From contig JBHGBM010000126.1 in assembly GCA_041946965.1 (NCBI GenBank), forward strand, positions 1-12,748: a stretch of DNA of 12,748 nucleotides, given 5' to 3'. Of this stretch, positions 6,637-12,748 are shown in pieces. The position numbers and the translations under genes are program-made. The notes below the pieces were generated by a model, which was given only the letters and a program-made list of their open reading frames with translations, had not been told where the DNA came from and did no database searches. This DNA comes from JBHGBM01 sp041946965 (GTDB taxonomy: Bacteria; Acidobacteriota; Terriglobia; Bryobacterales; Bryobacteraceae). Position 1 is the stretch's first letter, and each line of letters starts with the position of its first letter.

Positions 6637-7419
6637 ATGAGGACGGCCGGCGCCCTCGCCCTGGTCTTGTGGTTCATGCAGAGCGCCGCAACCACGGCCG
6701 AGCTGCAACCCGCCACCGTGCAGGCGTTCGACGCTTACATACGCGCGGTGGAGGCACGCGTGACGCCTCGCACCGGCGCCCGCTTCCTGTGGGTTGACGA
6801 ATCGCCCGAACGCGTGCGGCAGGTGCGCGCCGGCGAGGTGCTCTCGGAGGCCTGGGCGGGCAAGGCCGAATCCGGCGTGGCCGGCGGCCTGATTCACGAT
6901 TGGATCGGCGCCGTCTTCATTCCCGGAGCCACGCTCGAAAAGACCCTCGCACTGGTCGAGGACTACGACAATCACAAGAACATCTACAAGCCCGAGGTCA
7001 TCGATTCGAAACTGCTCAGCCGCCAGGGCCGGGAGTTCAAGATCTACCTGCGCCTGGTCAAGACCAAGGTGATCACGGTGGTCTTGAATACCAACCACGA
7101 CGTGCTCTACACGCCGGTGAACGCCAAACGCATGCGCAGCCGGTCTTACAGCACGCGCATCGCGGAAGTGGCCGACGCGGGCAAGCCCGGCGAGCACGAG
7201 CTTCCCGTGGGCAAAGATCACGGCTTCCTCTGGCGGCTGTACTCTTACTGGCGCTTCGAGGAGCGCGACGGCGGCGTGTACGTGGAGTGCGAAGCCATTT
7301 CGCTGACCCGCAAGGTGCCCGCCGTGCTCTCCTGGCTGATCAACCCGATCATCCGCAACCTGCCGCGCGAGTCGCTGGCTAACACGCTGCGCGCAACCCG
7401 GGAAGTGCTGGCGAGATGA
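6637..7419 (+). CDS. Exported START/SRPBCC-like protein of unknown function
   Basis: A 260-residue protein with a signal peptide at about 1-21 (ALALVLWFMQSAATTA). The rest resembles a helix-grip (START/polyketide cyclase-like) lipid- or ligand-binding domain. The segment IPGATLEKTLALVEDYDNH (95-113) is the usual first strand and helix; GFLWRLYSYWRFEER and VYVECEAISLTR (196-225) are the late strands; PAVLSWLINPIIRNLPRES and LRATREVL (228-258) form the long C-terminal helix. No catalytic residues can be named. The start is set by GGAG at 6628-6631. It lies 16 bp ahead of the oxidoreductase gene and is likely co-transcribed with it. Possible roles are binding or carrying a hydrophobic ligand outside the cytoplasm; this is inference from fold only. 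Confidence 0.75.
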   Translation: MRTAGALALVLWFMQSAATTAELQPATVQAFDAYIRAVEARVTPRTGARFLWVDESPERVRQVRAGEVLSEAWAGKAESGVAGGLIHDWIGAVFIPGATLEKTLALVEDYDNHKNIYKPEVIDSKLLSRQGREFKIYLRLVKTKVITVVLNTNHDVLYTPVNAKRMRSRSYSTRIAEVADAGKPGEHELPVGKDHGFLWRLYSYWRFEERDGGVYVECEAISLTRKVPAVLSWLINPIIRNLPRESLANTLRATREVLAR

Positions 7420-7435
7420 AAGCTGAAAGCTTCTT

Positions 7436-8443
7436 ATGAAAATCGCTCTTTTCGGCTACGGCGCCTGGGGGCGCCATCACGCCGACGCCATCACGGAGAC
7501 CCCCGGCCTCGAACTCGCGGGCATCTGCGCGCAAACGGAGGACTCGCGGGCCGCGGCCCGAAAGAAGTTTCCCGAAGCCGTCTGCACCGCGGACTGGCGC
7601 GAATTGCTCGAGATTCCGGGCCTGGAGGCCGTGGACATCGTGCTGCCCACGCACCTGCACCGCGACGCCGCTTTGGCCGCGCTGGCCGCCGGAAAGCACG
7701 TTCTGCTCGAAAAACCCATGGCGCTTACCCCGGGCGAGTGCGGCGACCTGATCGCCGCGGCGTCGGGCAAGATCCTGTATGTCGCCCACGAATTCCGGCT
7801 CTCCGAGCAGTGGGGCCGCATGCACTCGTTGATCGAAGCCGGGGCCATAGGCCGGCCGCTGGCCGCCACCATCGACCTGTGGCGCCGGCCCTACCGCCTT
7901 GGAGCGGACGGCTGGCGCTGGGATGCGCCTCGCGTCGGGAGCTGGATTCTGGAAGAGCCCATCCACTTTTTCGATCTCGCCTGCTGGTGGCTGTGCGCCC
8001 GGCCCCTTTCGGTGTATGCCCGCGCTTCCCGCCTGCCCACCACCCCGGAGGGACTGTGGGACAACGTGGCCGCCCTGGTGGATTTCGACTCCGGCGCCCA
8101 CGCCACCGTCACCCAGTCGCTGGCGGTTTGCGAGCACCACCTCGCAGCCAAGGTGATCGGCAGCGAGGGCGCGTTGATCACCACCTGGGACGGCGAACTG
8201 GACCGCACCACGCGCCCGGCTACCCGGCTTCGCCACTTCCGCGCGGACGCGCTGGCCGAGATCCCCGTCGCGGTCTCGGGCGAGTTCTTCGAACTGCGCA
8301 CGGAAGTGGCCCGGTTCCTGGCGGTATGCCGTGGTGAAAGTGTGCTTCCCATCACAGTTCAGGAAGCGGCCAGGGCGGTGGGCGTCTCATGGGCCGCCGA
8401 GGAATCCCTCCGCGCCGGAGTCCCCGTCGCTATAATGCGTTAG
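7436..8443 (+). CDS. Gfo/Idh/MocA-family NAD(P)-dependent oxidoreductase
   Basis: A 335-residue cytoplasmic dehydrogenase; members oxidise or epimerise sugars, inositols and related compounds. The N-terminal Rossmann fold has GYGAWG (7-12). The family signature LLEKPMAL (90-97) includes Lys93, the conserved active-site lysine. In the C-terminal alpha/beta domain, EEPIHFFD (173-180) supplies the conserved His177 and Asp180 of the family active site. The start ATG at 7436 gives the expected MKIALFGYG N-terminus; no Shine-Dalgarno precedes it. It follows the START-like gene by 16 bp. The substrate cannot be assigned; no sugar transporter or pathway gene is nearby. Confidence 0.9.
   Translation: MKIALFGYGAWGRHHADAITETPGLELAGICAQTEDSRAAARKKFPEAVCTADWRELLEIPGLEAVDIVLPTHLHRDAALAALAAGKHVLLEKPMALTPGECGDLIAAASGKILYVAHEFRLSEQWGRMHSLIEAGAIGRPLAATIDLWRRPYRLGADGWRWDAPRVGSWILEEPIHFFDLACWWLCARPLSVYARASRLPTTPEGLWDNVAALVDFDSGAHATVTQSLAVCEHHLAAKVIGSEGALITTWDGELDRTTRPATRLRHFRADALAEIPVAVSGEFFELRTEVARFLAVCRGESVLPITVQEAARAVGVSWAAEESLRAGVPVAIMR
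8431..8436 (+). promoter_or_regulatory. -10 box (TATAAT) for mdh
   Basis: A perfect TATAAT lies at the very end of the oxidoreductase coding region, 46 bases ahead of the mdh start. It suggests that mdh has its own promoter besides any read-through. No convincing -35 element stands 17 bases upstream. Confidence 0.5.
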
Positions 8444-8466
8444 CAGCCCGTGGACTGAACTCACTC

Positions 8467-8472
8467 AGGAGG
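8467..8472 (+). promoter_or_regulatory. Shine-Dalgarno that fixes the TTG start of mdh
   Basis: AGGAGG is a full anti-16S match, 10 bases ahead of the TTG at 8483. It supports the TTG, because no ATG occurs in frame near the N-terminal RKKITVVGAG. Confidence 0.8.
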
Positions 8473-8482
8473 AAAGACTCCA

Positions 8483-9427
8483 TTGCGTAAGAAGATTACG
8501 GTAGTAGGCGCCGGAAACGTCGGCGCCAGTTGCGCTTTGCGCATTGCGGACAAGGACTTGGCCGACGTCGTCATGGTGGACGTCATCGAGGGTGTGCCCC
8601 AGGGAAAGGGCCTTGATCTGCTCCAGTCCGGCCCGGTGCAGGGCTATGACGTCCTCATCACGGGGACGAACGATTACGAAGCGACTGCCAACTCGGACAT
8701 CGTGATCATCACCGCCGGTCTCGCCCGCAAGCCGGGCATGAGCCGCGACGACCTGCTGCTGGCGAACTACGATATCGTCCGCGGCGCCACCGAGCAGGCG
8801 GTGAAGCACTCGCCGAATTCCATCCTGATCATCGTAACCAACCCGCTGGACGCCATGTGCCAGACGGCGTTCTGGACCTCGCGCTTCCCCAAACAGCGCG
8901 TGGTCGGGATGGCGGGCATCCTGGACACCGCCCGCTTCCGCACGTTCATCGCGCGCGAGTTGAACGTCTCGGTCGAGAACGTGACCGCGGTCGTGCTGGG
9001 CGGGCACGGCGACACCATGGTTCCGCTGGTGCGGCTATCGAGCGTCTCCGGCATCCCCCTGACCGAGTTGCTGGACGAGGCCACGCTGGCCCGGCTGGTG
9101 GAGCGCACGCGCAACGGCGGCGCGGAAATCGTGAAGTACCTAAAGACCGGCAGCGCTTACTACGCTCCGGCGGCGGCGGCCGTGGAGATGGCGGAATCCA
9201 TCCTCAAGGACAAGAAGAAAGTCTTGCCCTGCGCCGCGTATCTGGAAGGCGAATACGGCATCAACGGCCTGTTCGTGGGCGTGCCCGTGAAACTGGGTGC
9301 CAGCGGTGTGGAGCAGATCTACCAGATCAAGCTTCAGCCGGAGGAGCAGGCGGCGTTGCAGAAGAGTGCGGCCGCGGTGCAGGAACTGGTGAACATCATC
9401 CGCGGCAAGCAGCAGGCCGGCGCGTAG
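8483..9427 (+). CDS. mdh: Malate dehydrogenase (LDH-like type)
   Basis: A 314-residue cytoplasmic enzyme of the TCA cycle, interconverting malate and oxaloacetate with NAD+. The Rossmann motif is GAGNVG (9-14), and Asp33 in VDV at the end of strand 2 favours NAD over NADP. Substrate residues are visible: Arg82 (ARKPGMSRDD loop, where Arg rather than Gln at this place marks malate over lactate), Arg88, Asn120 in VTNPLD, Asp148 and Arg151 (LDTARFR), and the catalytic His175 in GGHGDTMVP. Length and motifs fit the LDH-like MDH group found in many non-gammaproteobacteria. The start is TTG with a strong Shine-Dalgarno; it probably has its own promoter. It converges on the T6SS genes, with a hairpin in between. 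Confidence 0.96.
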   Translation: MRKKITVVGAGNVGASCALRIADKDLADVVMVDVIEGVPQGKGLDLLQSGPVQGYDVLITGTNDYEATANSDIVIITAGLARKPGMSRDDLLLANYDIVRGATEQAVKHSPNSILIIVTNPLDAMCQTAFWTSRFPKQRVVGMAGILDTARFRTFIARELNVSVENVTAVVLGGHGDTMVPLVRLSSVSGIPLTELLDEATLARLVERTRNGGAEIVKYLKTGSAYYAPAAAAVEMAESILKDKKKVLPCAAYLEGEYGINGLFVGVPVKLGASGVEQIYQIKLQPEEQAALQKSAAAVQELVNIIRGKQQAGA

Positions 9428-9450
9428 AACTATCGTGGCTTCGGGTGCTG

Positions 9451-9472
9451 CCCGGAACGCCCGAGTTCCGGG
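9451..9472. terminator. Hairpin between convergent mdh and PAAR genes
   Basis: CCCGGAAC (9451-9458) and GTTCCGGG (9465-9472) form a perfect 8-bp stem with the six-base loop GCCCGA. It begins 23 bases after the mdh stop and ends one base before the PAAR stop codon. This placement in a 46-bp convergent gap fits a bidirectional terminator. A U-tract is missing on both sides, so it may be a weak or Rho-assisted one. Confidence 0.6.
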
Positions 9473-9473
9473 T

Positions 9474-9764
9474 TCACCCCACCAGCACCGTGGGCATGCC
9501 CACCACAATGGTGCCGCCGTGGGCGGTCAAATCCAGCACGCGCGCGGCGGGCTGGTTCATGATGAGTACGGTGAACGAGCCCAGCGCAATCACGTCCGGG
9601 GGACCGGCACACGTGGCCATGTCGCCCACGCGGGCGGCGGGCATGCCTCCTGTCAGCACGGTGATCGCGCAGGGCGGGAGTATGGGACCGCCGACGTGCG
9701 GAACCAACCCCGTGACCATGGGGCAGACATGCATATCGCCTAACCTGGCGGCGGGCATTCCCAT
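9474..9764 (-). CDS. PAAR-domain protein, T6SS spike tip
   Basis: A 96-residue protein consisting of the PAAR domain alone. It caps the VgrG trimer as a sharp metal-stabilised cone. Three copies of the name-giving motif are present: MPAARLGD (3-10), MPAARVGD (41-48) and QPAARVLD (71-78). His12, His23, Cys52 and His82 are placed like the three-His-one-Cys zinc site known for PAAR proteins. No N- or C-terminal extension exists, so no effector toxin is fused to it. AGGAG (complement of 9771-9775) stands 6 bases ahead of the ATG at 9764 and overlaps the stop codon of the upstream gene. It is the last gene of the T6SS cassette in this window. Confidence 0.93.
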   Translation of the reverse strand: MGMPAARLGDMHVCPMVTGLVPHVGGPILPPCAITVLTGGMPAARVGDMATCAGPPDVIALGSFTVLIMNQPAARVLDLTAHGGTIVVGMPTVLVG

Positions 9765-9770
9765 ATCAGT

Positions 9771-9775
9771 CTCCT
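9771..9775 (-). promoter_or_regulatory. Shine-Dalgarno of the PAAR gene overlapping the upstream stop
   Basis: On the minus strand TTAGGAG contains both the TAG stop of the 193-aa gene and the AGGAG ribosome-binding site of the PAAR gene, 6 bases before its ATG. The arrangement indicates translation of the two genes from one mRNA. Confidence 0.75.
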
Positions 9776-10355
9776 AAGTTTGCTTCGGCCCCCATAGTTG
9801 AATCCGCTCCGCCACTTCGAGGCCTTGCGTGACGAAGTTCCGAAACTTCTCCGGGGCCTTCTCCGGCTCCGAACTGACCGCGGCAAGAGTCACCGCGCCG
9901 GCCACCGCCTTGCCGGTCAGGTGCTCGCCGGGGGGAACCGCCTGCAACTCAGGGGGCGCGAGGCTTTCGCCGCTGAAAAAGGCGCCTAGCCCCGCGCACC
10001 CGGCGGCGCTGTCGAAGCCGGCTTTCTCGGCCGCCGCCATTGCCGCGCGGCGGTTCGGATCGGTGGGCTGCGCAATCCAGCGCTCGGTGGCTTCCAGGAC
10101 CGCCGCGATAGGCGGCGCCGGTTTTTCCCCCGCCGCGCGCCGGGCGGTGATCCAGGCCCACCACACGGCCTCGCGCTTGGGCAGCGCGTGGGCCACGAAT
10201 TTCACTGCGTCGGGGTAAAGCTCCCGCTCCAGCAGCAGCGCTACGTAGTCGCGCGGGTGCATCTCGGGACGCACCAGGGCCATGGCGGGTTCGCTCAGTT
10301 CCCCCGCAGAAGAAATGGCAACCGTTCTTGAAACCGGCTCAGGTGCGTCGCTCAT
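9774..10355 (-). CDS. T6SS-associated protein of unknown function (DUF6931-like)
   Basis: A 193-residue, probably cytoplasmic, mostly helical protein without signal peptide or clear membrane helix. Recognisable parts: RDYVALLLERELYPDAVKF (35-53), then LPKREAVWWAW (58-68) with its WW pair, ATERWIAQPTDPNRRAAM (88-105), and a glycine/alanine-rich stretch GKAVAGAVTLAAV near 148-160 ahead of a C-terminal helix. From memory this resembles proteins named DUF6931 that occur near vgrG and PAAR genes; I cannot confirm the assignment. It sits between the VgrG tail (1 bp upstream) and PAAR (start 9 bp downstream of its stop). Such a place is typical of adaptors, chaperones or effectors of the spike; nothing in the sequence points to a toxin active site. 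No Shine-Dalgarno precedes its ATG, so coupling to the gene upstream is likely. Confidence 0.75.
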   Translation of the reverse strand: MSDAPEPVSRTVAISSAGELSEPAMALVRPEMHPRDYVALLLERELYPDAVKFVAHALPKREAVWWAWITARRAAGEKPAPPIAAVLEATERWIAQPTDPNRRAAMAAAEKAGFDSAAGCAGLGAFFSGESLAPPELQAVPPGEHLTGKAVAGAVTLAAVSSEPEKAPEKFRNFVTQGLEVAERIQLWGPKQT

Positions 10356-10365
10356 ATCAATTGAT
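10356..10365. repeat. 10-bp perfect palindrome at the VgrG-tail / 193-aa gene junction
   Basis: ATCAATTGAT is its own reverse complement. It spans the TGA stop of the VgrG tail, just ahead of the ATG of the next gene, and is AT-rich in GC-rich surroundings. Its role, if any, is unknown; chance is a fair explanation because it overlaps the codons for the end of the VgrG tail. Confidence 0.3.
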
Positions 10366-10755
10366 CATTGTAAGCCCGCCCTTGAGGGTCAGCATGGCGT
10401 CCCCGTTGACCTGTGTCATCATGCTTTTGACCTGCGCCATCATCGTGGCGTCGAGTTTGATCATCATGCCTTTGATCGTGACTCCCATCTGGTCCACCTT
10501 AATGCTGCTCTGGCCCACCTTGAGCTCGATGGACTGCAAGGCCTCTTCCTCGCTCTTCCCGAGGTTGAGCTTGGTGGTCATGTTGCCCATCTTGAGGGTG
10601 GTGGACTTGTTGCCCATGTCGATGGTAGTCGTCTGGTTGCCCTGCTTGATCTCGAGGGTCGTGTCGCCGTTGATGGTGTGACACTGCTTCCCCATGGTCA
10701 CTTCCAGCGTGCGGTCGCCCTTCTTGATGGTGGTGGATTCGTTGCCCTCGGTCAC
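10357..10755 (-). CDS. Out-of-frame VgrG C-terminal tail with nine-residue repeats
   Basis: An open frame of 132 residues (from GTG 10755) encodes what looks like the C-terminal beta-helix needle of VgrG, but in the +1 frame relative to the vgrG core. Glycines at 4, 13, 22, 30, 39, 48, 57 and 66 mark units of nine residues (one of eight), of the form GNxTTTIxM. It ends with KVGQSSIKVDQMGVTIKG (about 80-97) and LTLKGGLTMIN at the end, sequences I associate with ends of T6SS VgrG proteins. The frame is open upstream to 10767 (PTKEV), exactly where the core breaks off. Core (486) plus this tail (136) gives about 622 residues, a usual VgrG length. No Shine-Dalgarno is evident before the GTG, so independent translation is doubtful; a frameshift is the simpler reading. 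Confidence 0.75.
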   Translation of the reverse strand: MTEGNESTTIKKGDRTLEVTMGKQCHTINGDTTLEIKQGNQTTTIDMGNKSTTLKMGNMTTKLNLGKSEEEALQSIELKVGQSSIKVDQMGVTIKGMMIKLDATMMAQVKSMMTQVNGDAMLTLKGGLTMIN

Positions 10756-12226
10756 TTCCTTGGTGGGCGTAGGGCGGCATCTGCTCCGCGTTGTACACGC
10801 TGCCGATCACGATAGGCCGGTCCGGATCGCCTTCCAGAAAATCGACCACCACCTCCTGCCCGATGCGCGGGATGTGAACCATGCCCCACTGCTTGCCCGC
10901 CCACAGCGTCGCCACCCGGACCCAGCAGGAGCTGTTCACGTCCTTCTTCCCTTCGCGGTCCCAGTGGAACTGCACCCGGATGCGCCCGTACTTGTCGGTA
11001 TAGATCTCCTCGCCGGCGGGCCCCACCACGGTGGCCGTCTGGGTTCCGCGCACCAGGGGCACGGGCGTGATCCGCCGCGGGCGGAACGGCACCGCGTGAG
11101 GGATGGCGGTGAACCGGTTCTCGTACCGGAAGCCCTCCTCGGCCCGCTCCTCGCTCCCCAGCGGCTGGTGTGCGAAATGGTCCACGGAAGTCAGCACGTA
11201 CCTGCCGTCGTCGCTGAAGTGGCGCGTCAGGTTGAACTTGTACCCGGAGGTGAACGCCTGCACGTCGCCCCCGCCCTGAATGACGAGCGAAGGCGCCGCC
11301 TCCGCCTGCATGCGGATCTCCACCGTGCGCTGGTTGTCCTGGAAGATCTTCTGGATGTCCGACGCGTTGTCCCCCCCGCCCGGAGTCACCCCGTCGAAAC
11401 GCTGCGCGTAACCGCCCGGATAATCGTACAGCTCGAACTGATCGTTGCCGCCCACGCGCAGTTTGTGCGTCGTGCGATTGATCTGGACGGTGTCCTGAAT
11501 CGTCTTCGACGCCTCCAGGTTCTTTCCCGGAAGCTCGAAGCAGTGGTCCCAAAGCGTGTACTTTCCGGATCGCAGCTCCTGGGTCTTCTCCCAACTCGAT
11601 ATGCGCTCCTCGTCCCGCTTGCCGCCGGAGATCTCCTCGTAGATGATGCTGGCGTCGCCCGGAAGATCGGGGTGCGACTGCGGGTTGTCGGCCACCACCA
11701 GCTTGTGGCCGTCGGAGGTGTGCTCGAAGAAGTAGTAGATCCCCTCCTCTTCCATCAGCCGGGAGAGGAACTGGAAATCCGTCTCGCGGTACTGCGCGCA
11801 GTAATCGCGCTGCTCGTACTGGCCGGTCAGCTCGTAGCGCACGTCGAAGCCCTCCAGCACCTTGCGCAGGATGTCCGGCACGGTGAGGTGCTGGAAAATT
11901 CTGCTCCGCGCGCGCCGCGTCAGCGTCCAGATCTTCGGAACCACTTCCATGCTGTAGCGCGTGAACCCCACCGTACGCTCCGCCTGCGAGAAGCGGGTCA
12001 CGATGCCGTTGAAACAGCGCGGCTCGTCCTGCCCGATGTCCCACTCCACCGTGACGCTCTGGCCCAGCAGCTTGTCGAATTCGACGTTTGGCTGCTGTGA
12101 AACCAGTTCCATCCGCAGGTGAAACAACTCTGAAATGGCTTCGTGGGCCTGAAAACCCACCAGGATAAGAGCGTCCTCGCCCGCGGGCGTTTTCAGCACC
12201 ATGGGCCGGTCTGCATGTACAAACAT
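10499..12226 (-). CDS. vgrG: T6SS spike protein VgrG/TssI, frameshifted near its C-terminus
   Basis: Trimeric spike of the T6SS puncturing device. Residues 1-380 correspond to the gp27-like base; the diagnostic block AQYRETDFQFLSRLMEEEG lies at 144-162. Residues 395-480 form the gp5-like OB domain: TDKYGRIRVQFHWD (410-423), SSCWVRVA, GKQWGMVHIPRIGQEVVVDF (444-463) and the classic GDPDRPIVIGSVYN (466-479). After MPPY (483-486) the frame turns into His/Gln/Arg-rich sequence (HQGSDRGQRIHHHQEG...) unlike any VgrG, until a stop at 10499. The true continuation is in the +1 frame (see the entry at 10357-10755). So roughly the last 89 residues of this frame are probably an artefact. GGAGG at 12232-12236 precedes the ATG by 5 bases. 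It follows clpV by 15 bp. Confidence 0.92.
   Translation of the reverse strand: MFVHADRPMVLKTPAGEDALILVGFQAHEAISELFHLRMELVSQQPNVEFDKLLGQSVTVEWDIGQDEPRCFNGIVTRFSQAERTVGFTRYSMEVVPKIWTLTRRARSRIFQHLTVPDILRKVLEGFDVRYELTGQYEQRDYCAQYRETDFQFLSRLMEEEGIYYFFEHTSDGHKLVVADNPQSHPDLPGDASIIYEEISGGKRDEERISSWEKTQELRSGKYTLWDHCFELPGKNLEASKTIQDTVQINRTTHKLRVGGNDQFELYDYPGGYAQRFDGVTPGGGDNASDIQKIFQDNQRTVEIRMQAEAAPSLVIQGGGDVQAFTSGYKFNLTRHFSDDGRYVLTSVDHFAHQPLGSEERAEEGFRYENRFTAIPHAVPFRPRRITPVPLVRGTQTATVVGPAGEEIYTDKYGRIRVQFHWDREGKKDVNSSCWVRVATLWAGKQWGMVHIPRIGQEVVVDFLEGDPDRPIVIGSVYNAEQMPPYAHQGSDRGQRIHHHQEGRPHAGSDHGEAVSHHQRRHDPRDQAGQPDDYHRHGQQVHHPQDGQHDHQAQPREERGRGLAVHRAQGGPEQH
10561..10746 (-). repeat. Nine-residue (27-bp) tandem repeat array in the VgrG tail
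   Basis: Seven units of eight or nine codons, each starting with Gly followed by Asn, Asp or Lys and containing a Thr-Thr-hydrophobic core, cover this stretch. At DNA level the repeats are diverged, so they are kept by protein structure rather than recent duplication. Alternating hydrophobic positions fit a triple-stranded beta-helix, as in the phage gp5 needle. Confidence 0.7.
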
Positions 12227-12231
12227 GATCG

Positions 12232-12236
12232 CCTCC
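12232..12236 (-). promoter_or_regulatory. Shine-Dalgarno of vgrG
   Basis: On the minus strand GGAGG lies 5 bases ahead of the vgrG ATG at 12226. It falls within the 15-bp gap after clpV, so both genes are probably on one mRNA, with strong re-initiation at vgrG. Confidence 0.75.
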
Positions 12237-12241
12237 GGCGT

Positions 12242-12748
12242 CTACGCGTATACGAACGATCCGTCCTCCGCAACGCCGACCCGTATGGACTCGAGCTTCT
12301 CGCCCTCCGCCAGCCTTCCCAGGATCCGGCGCGAGACTTCCGGCAACAGCGTATTGGTCAGGATGTTGTCCACATTGCGCGCGCCGCTTTCCACCTCCGT
12401 GCAGCGCCGCGCCACTTCGTCCACCAGCGCGTCCTCGTACTCCAACCCGATCTTGTGAGCTTCCTGGAGCCGCCGCTGGATCCGGTTCAGCTTCAGGCGG
12501 ATGATCAGTTTCATGGCTTCGTCGCGGATCGGGTAGTAGGGGACGATCACCAGCCGGCCGAGGAACGCCGGCTTGAAAATCTTGTTCAGCTCCGGCTTGA
12601 GCGCCTTGACCAGTCCTTCGGGCGAAGGCGCCGTCTCCGGGTCCGCGGTCAGCTTCATTATGCTCTCGGTGCCCGCGTTGGAGGTCAAAATGATGATGGT
12701 GTTCTTGAAATCGATCTCGCGGCCTTCGCCGTCTTCCATGCGGCCCTT
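12242..12748 (-). CDS. clpV: T6SS sheath-disassembly ATPase ClpV/TssH, C-terminal part (gene continues past right edge)
   Basis: The C-terminal 168 residues of a Hsp100/ClpB-type AAA+ ATPase. The visible part begins inside the second ATPase domain with KGRMEDGEGREIDFKNT, then the sensor-1 strand IIILTSNAG (19-27 counting from ATG 12739) and the arginine-finger region FLGRLVIVPYYP. The D2 small domain includes VESGARNVDN, with the conserved sensor-2 arginine. KGRMEDGEGR and the VIVPYYP form, as well as vgrG immediately downstream, point to ClpV rather than the general chaperone ClpB. ClpV extracts contracted TssB/C sheath subunits so the machine can fire again. The N-domain that binds the sheath, and the first ATPase domain, lie outside the window. 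Confidence 0.92.
   Translation of the reverse strand, partial: KGRMEDGEGREIDFKNTIIILTSNAGTESIMKLTADPETAPSPEGLVKALKPELNKIFKPAFLGRLVIVPYYPIRDEAMKLIIRLKLNRIQRRLQEAHKIGLEYEDALVDEVARRCTEVESGARNVDNILTNTLLPEVSRRILGRLAEGEKLESIRVGVAEDGSFVYA

Noticed and set aside
7420..7435. GAAAGCT direct repeat between the START-like gene and the oxidoreductase gene
   Set aside because: Two short copies only, partly overlapping the stop codon; no convincing regulatory meaning.
10694..12100. 468-codon open frame antisense to vgrG
   Set aside because: The sequence is a His/Leu/Arg-rich shadow of the VgrG codons with no recognisable domain.
1..12748. CRISPR array, tRNA or rRNA genes, insertion sequences
   Set aside because: No regularly spaced direct repeats with spacers, no cloverleaf or rRNA stretches, no transposase-like protein and no terminal inverted repeats were seen.

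Overview
The window is GC-rich (strong G/C preference at third codon positions), densely coding bacterial chromosome. Non-ATG starts are frequent (TTG for hisS and mdh; GTG for the M23 peptidase, the GtrA-like protein and the CDP-alcohol phosphotransferase). The style of the proteins (S9 peptidase with SPDG propeller repeats, secreted START-like protein, LDH-like malate dehydrogenase, VgrG with a short repetitive tail) suggests an acidobacterium of the Bryobacter/Solibacter type. That placement is an inference from remembered protein style, not from a marker gene search.

Layout. (1) Positions 1-1714, minus strand: the aspS N-terminal part (gene runs off the left edge) directly downstream of a complete hisS, a two-gene aminoacyl-tRNA synthetase operon. 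(2) A 245-bp divergent intergenic region (1715-1959) with a strong inverted repeat and a possible promoter next to the start of the next gene. (3) 1960-5595, plus strand: a tightly packed exported/envelope operon: S9 prolyl-oligopeptidase-type peptidase, membrane-anchored M23 (LytM) metallopeptidase overlapping it by 4 bp, and a small secreted protein 1 bp further on. (4) 5561-6608, minus strand: a CDP-alcohol phosphotransferase and a GtrA-like four-helix membrane protein, 1 bp apart; the end of the latter overlaps the end of the small secreted protein. (5) 6637-9427, plus strand: an exported START/SRPBCC-like protein, a Gfo/Idh/MocA oxidoreductase and malate dehydrogenase; mdh has its own TATAAT box and a strong Shine-Dalgarno. 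Regions 4 and 5 diverge from a gap of only 28 bp. (6) 9474-12748, minus strand: the tip end of a type VI secretion (T6SS) cluster, read in the order clpV/tssH (C-terminal part, off the right edge), vgrG/tssI, an out-of-frame VgrG tail, a DUF6931-like protein, and a PAAR protein. mdh and PAAR converge on a perfect 8-bp hairpin.

How the genes work together. The T6SS genes form a spike cassette: VgrG is the spike, PAAR caps it with a metal-binding point, ClpV recycles the contracted sheath, and the unknown 193-aa protein between VgrG and PAAR is the natural candidate for a loading or accessory factor. The most notable sequence feature is the split VgrG: the canonical core (residues 1-486) and its nine-residue-repeat tail lie in different frames, needing a +1 shift near 10770. 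Either the base sequence is wrong there, or the gene is broken, or the tail is made separately or by recoding. I see no mobile element, CRISPR array, tRNA or rRNA in the window, and no clearly new multi-gene system. The T6SS tip cassette and the secreted proteins of unknown role are the best leads.
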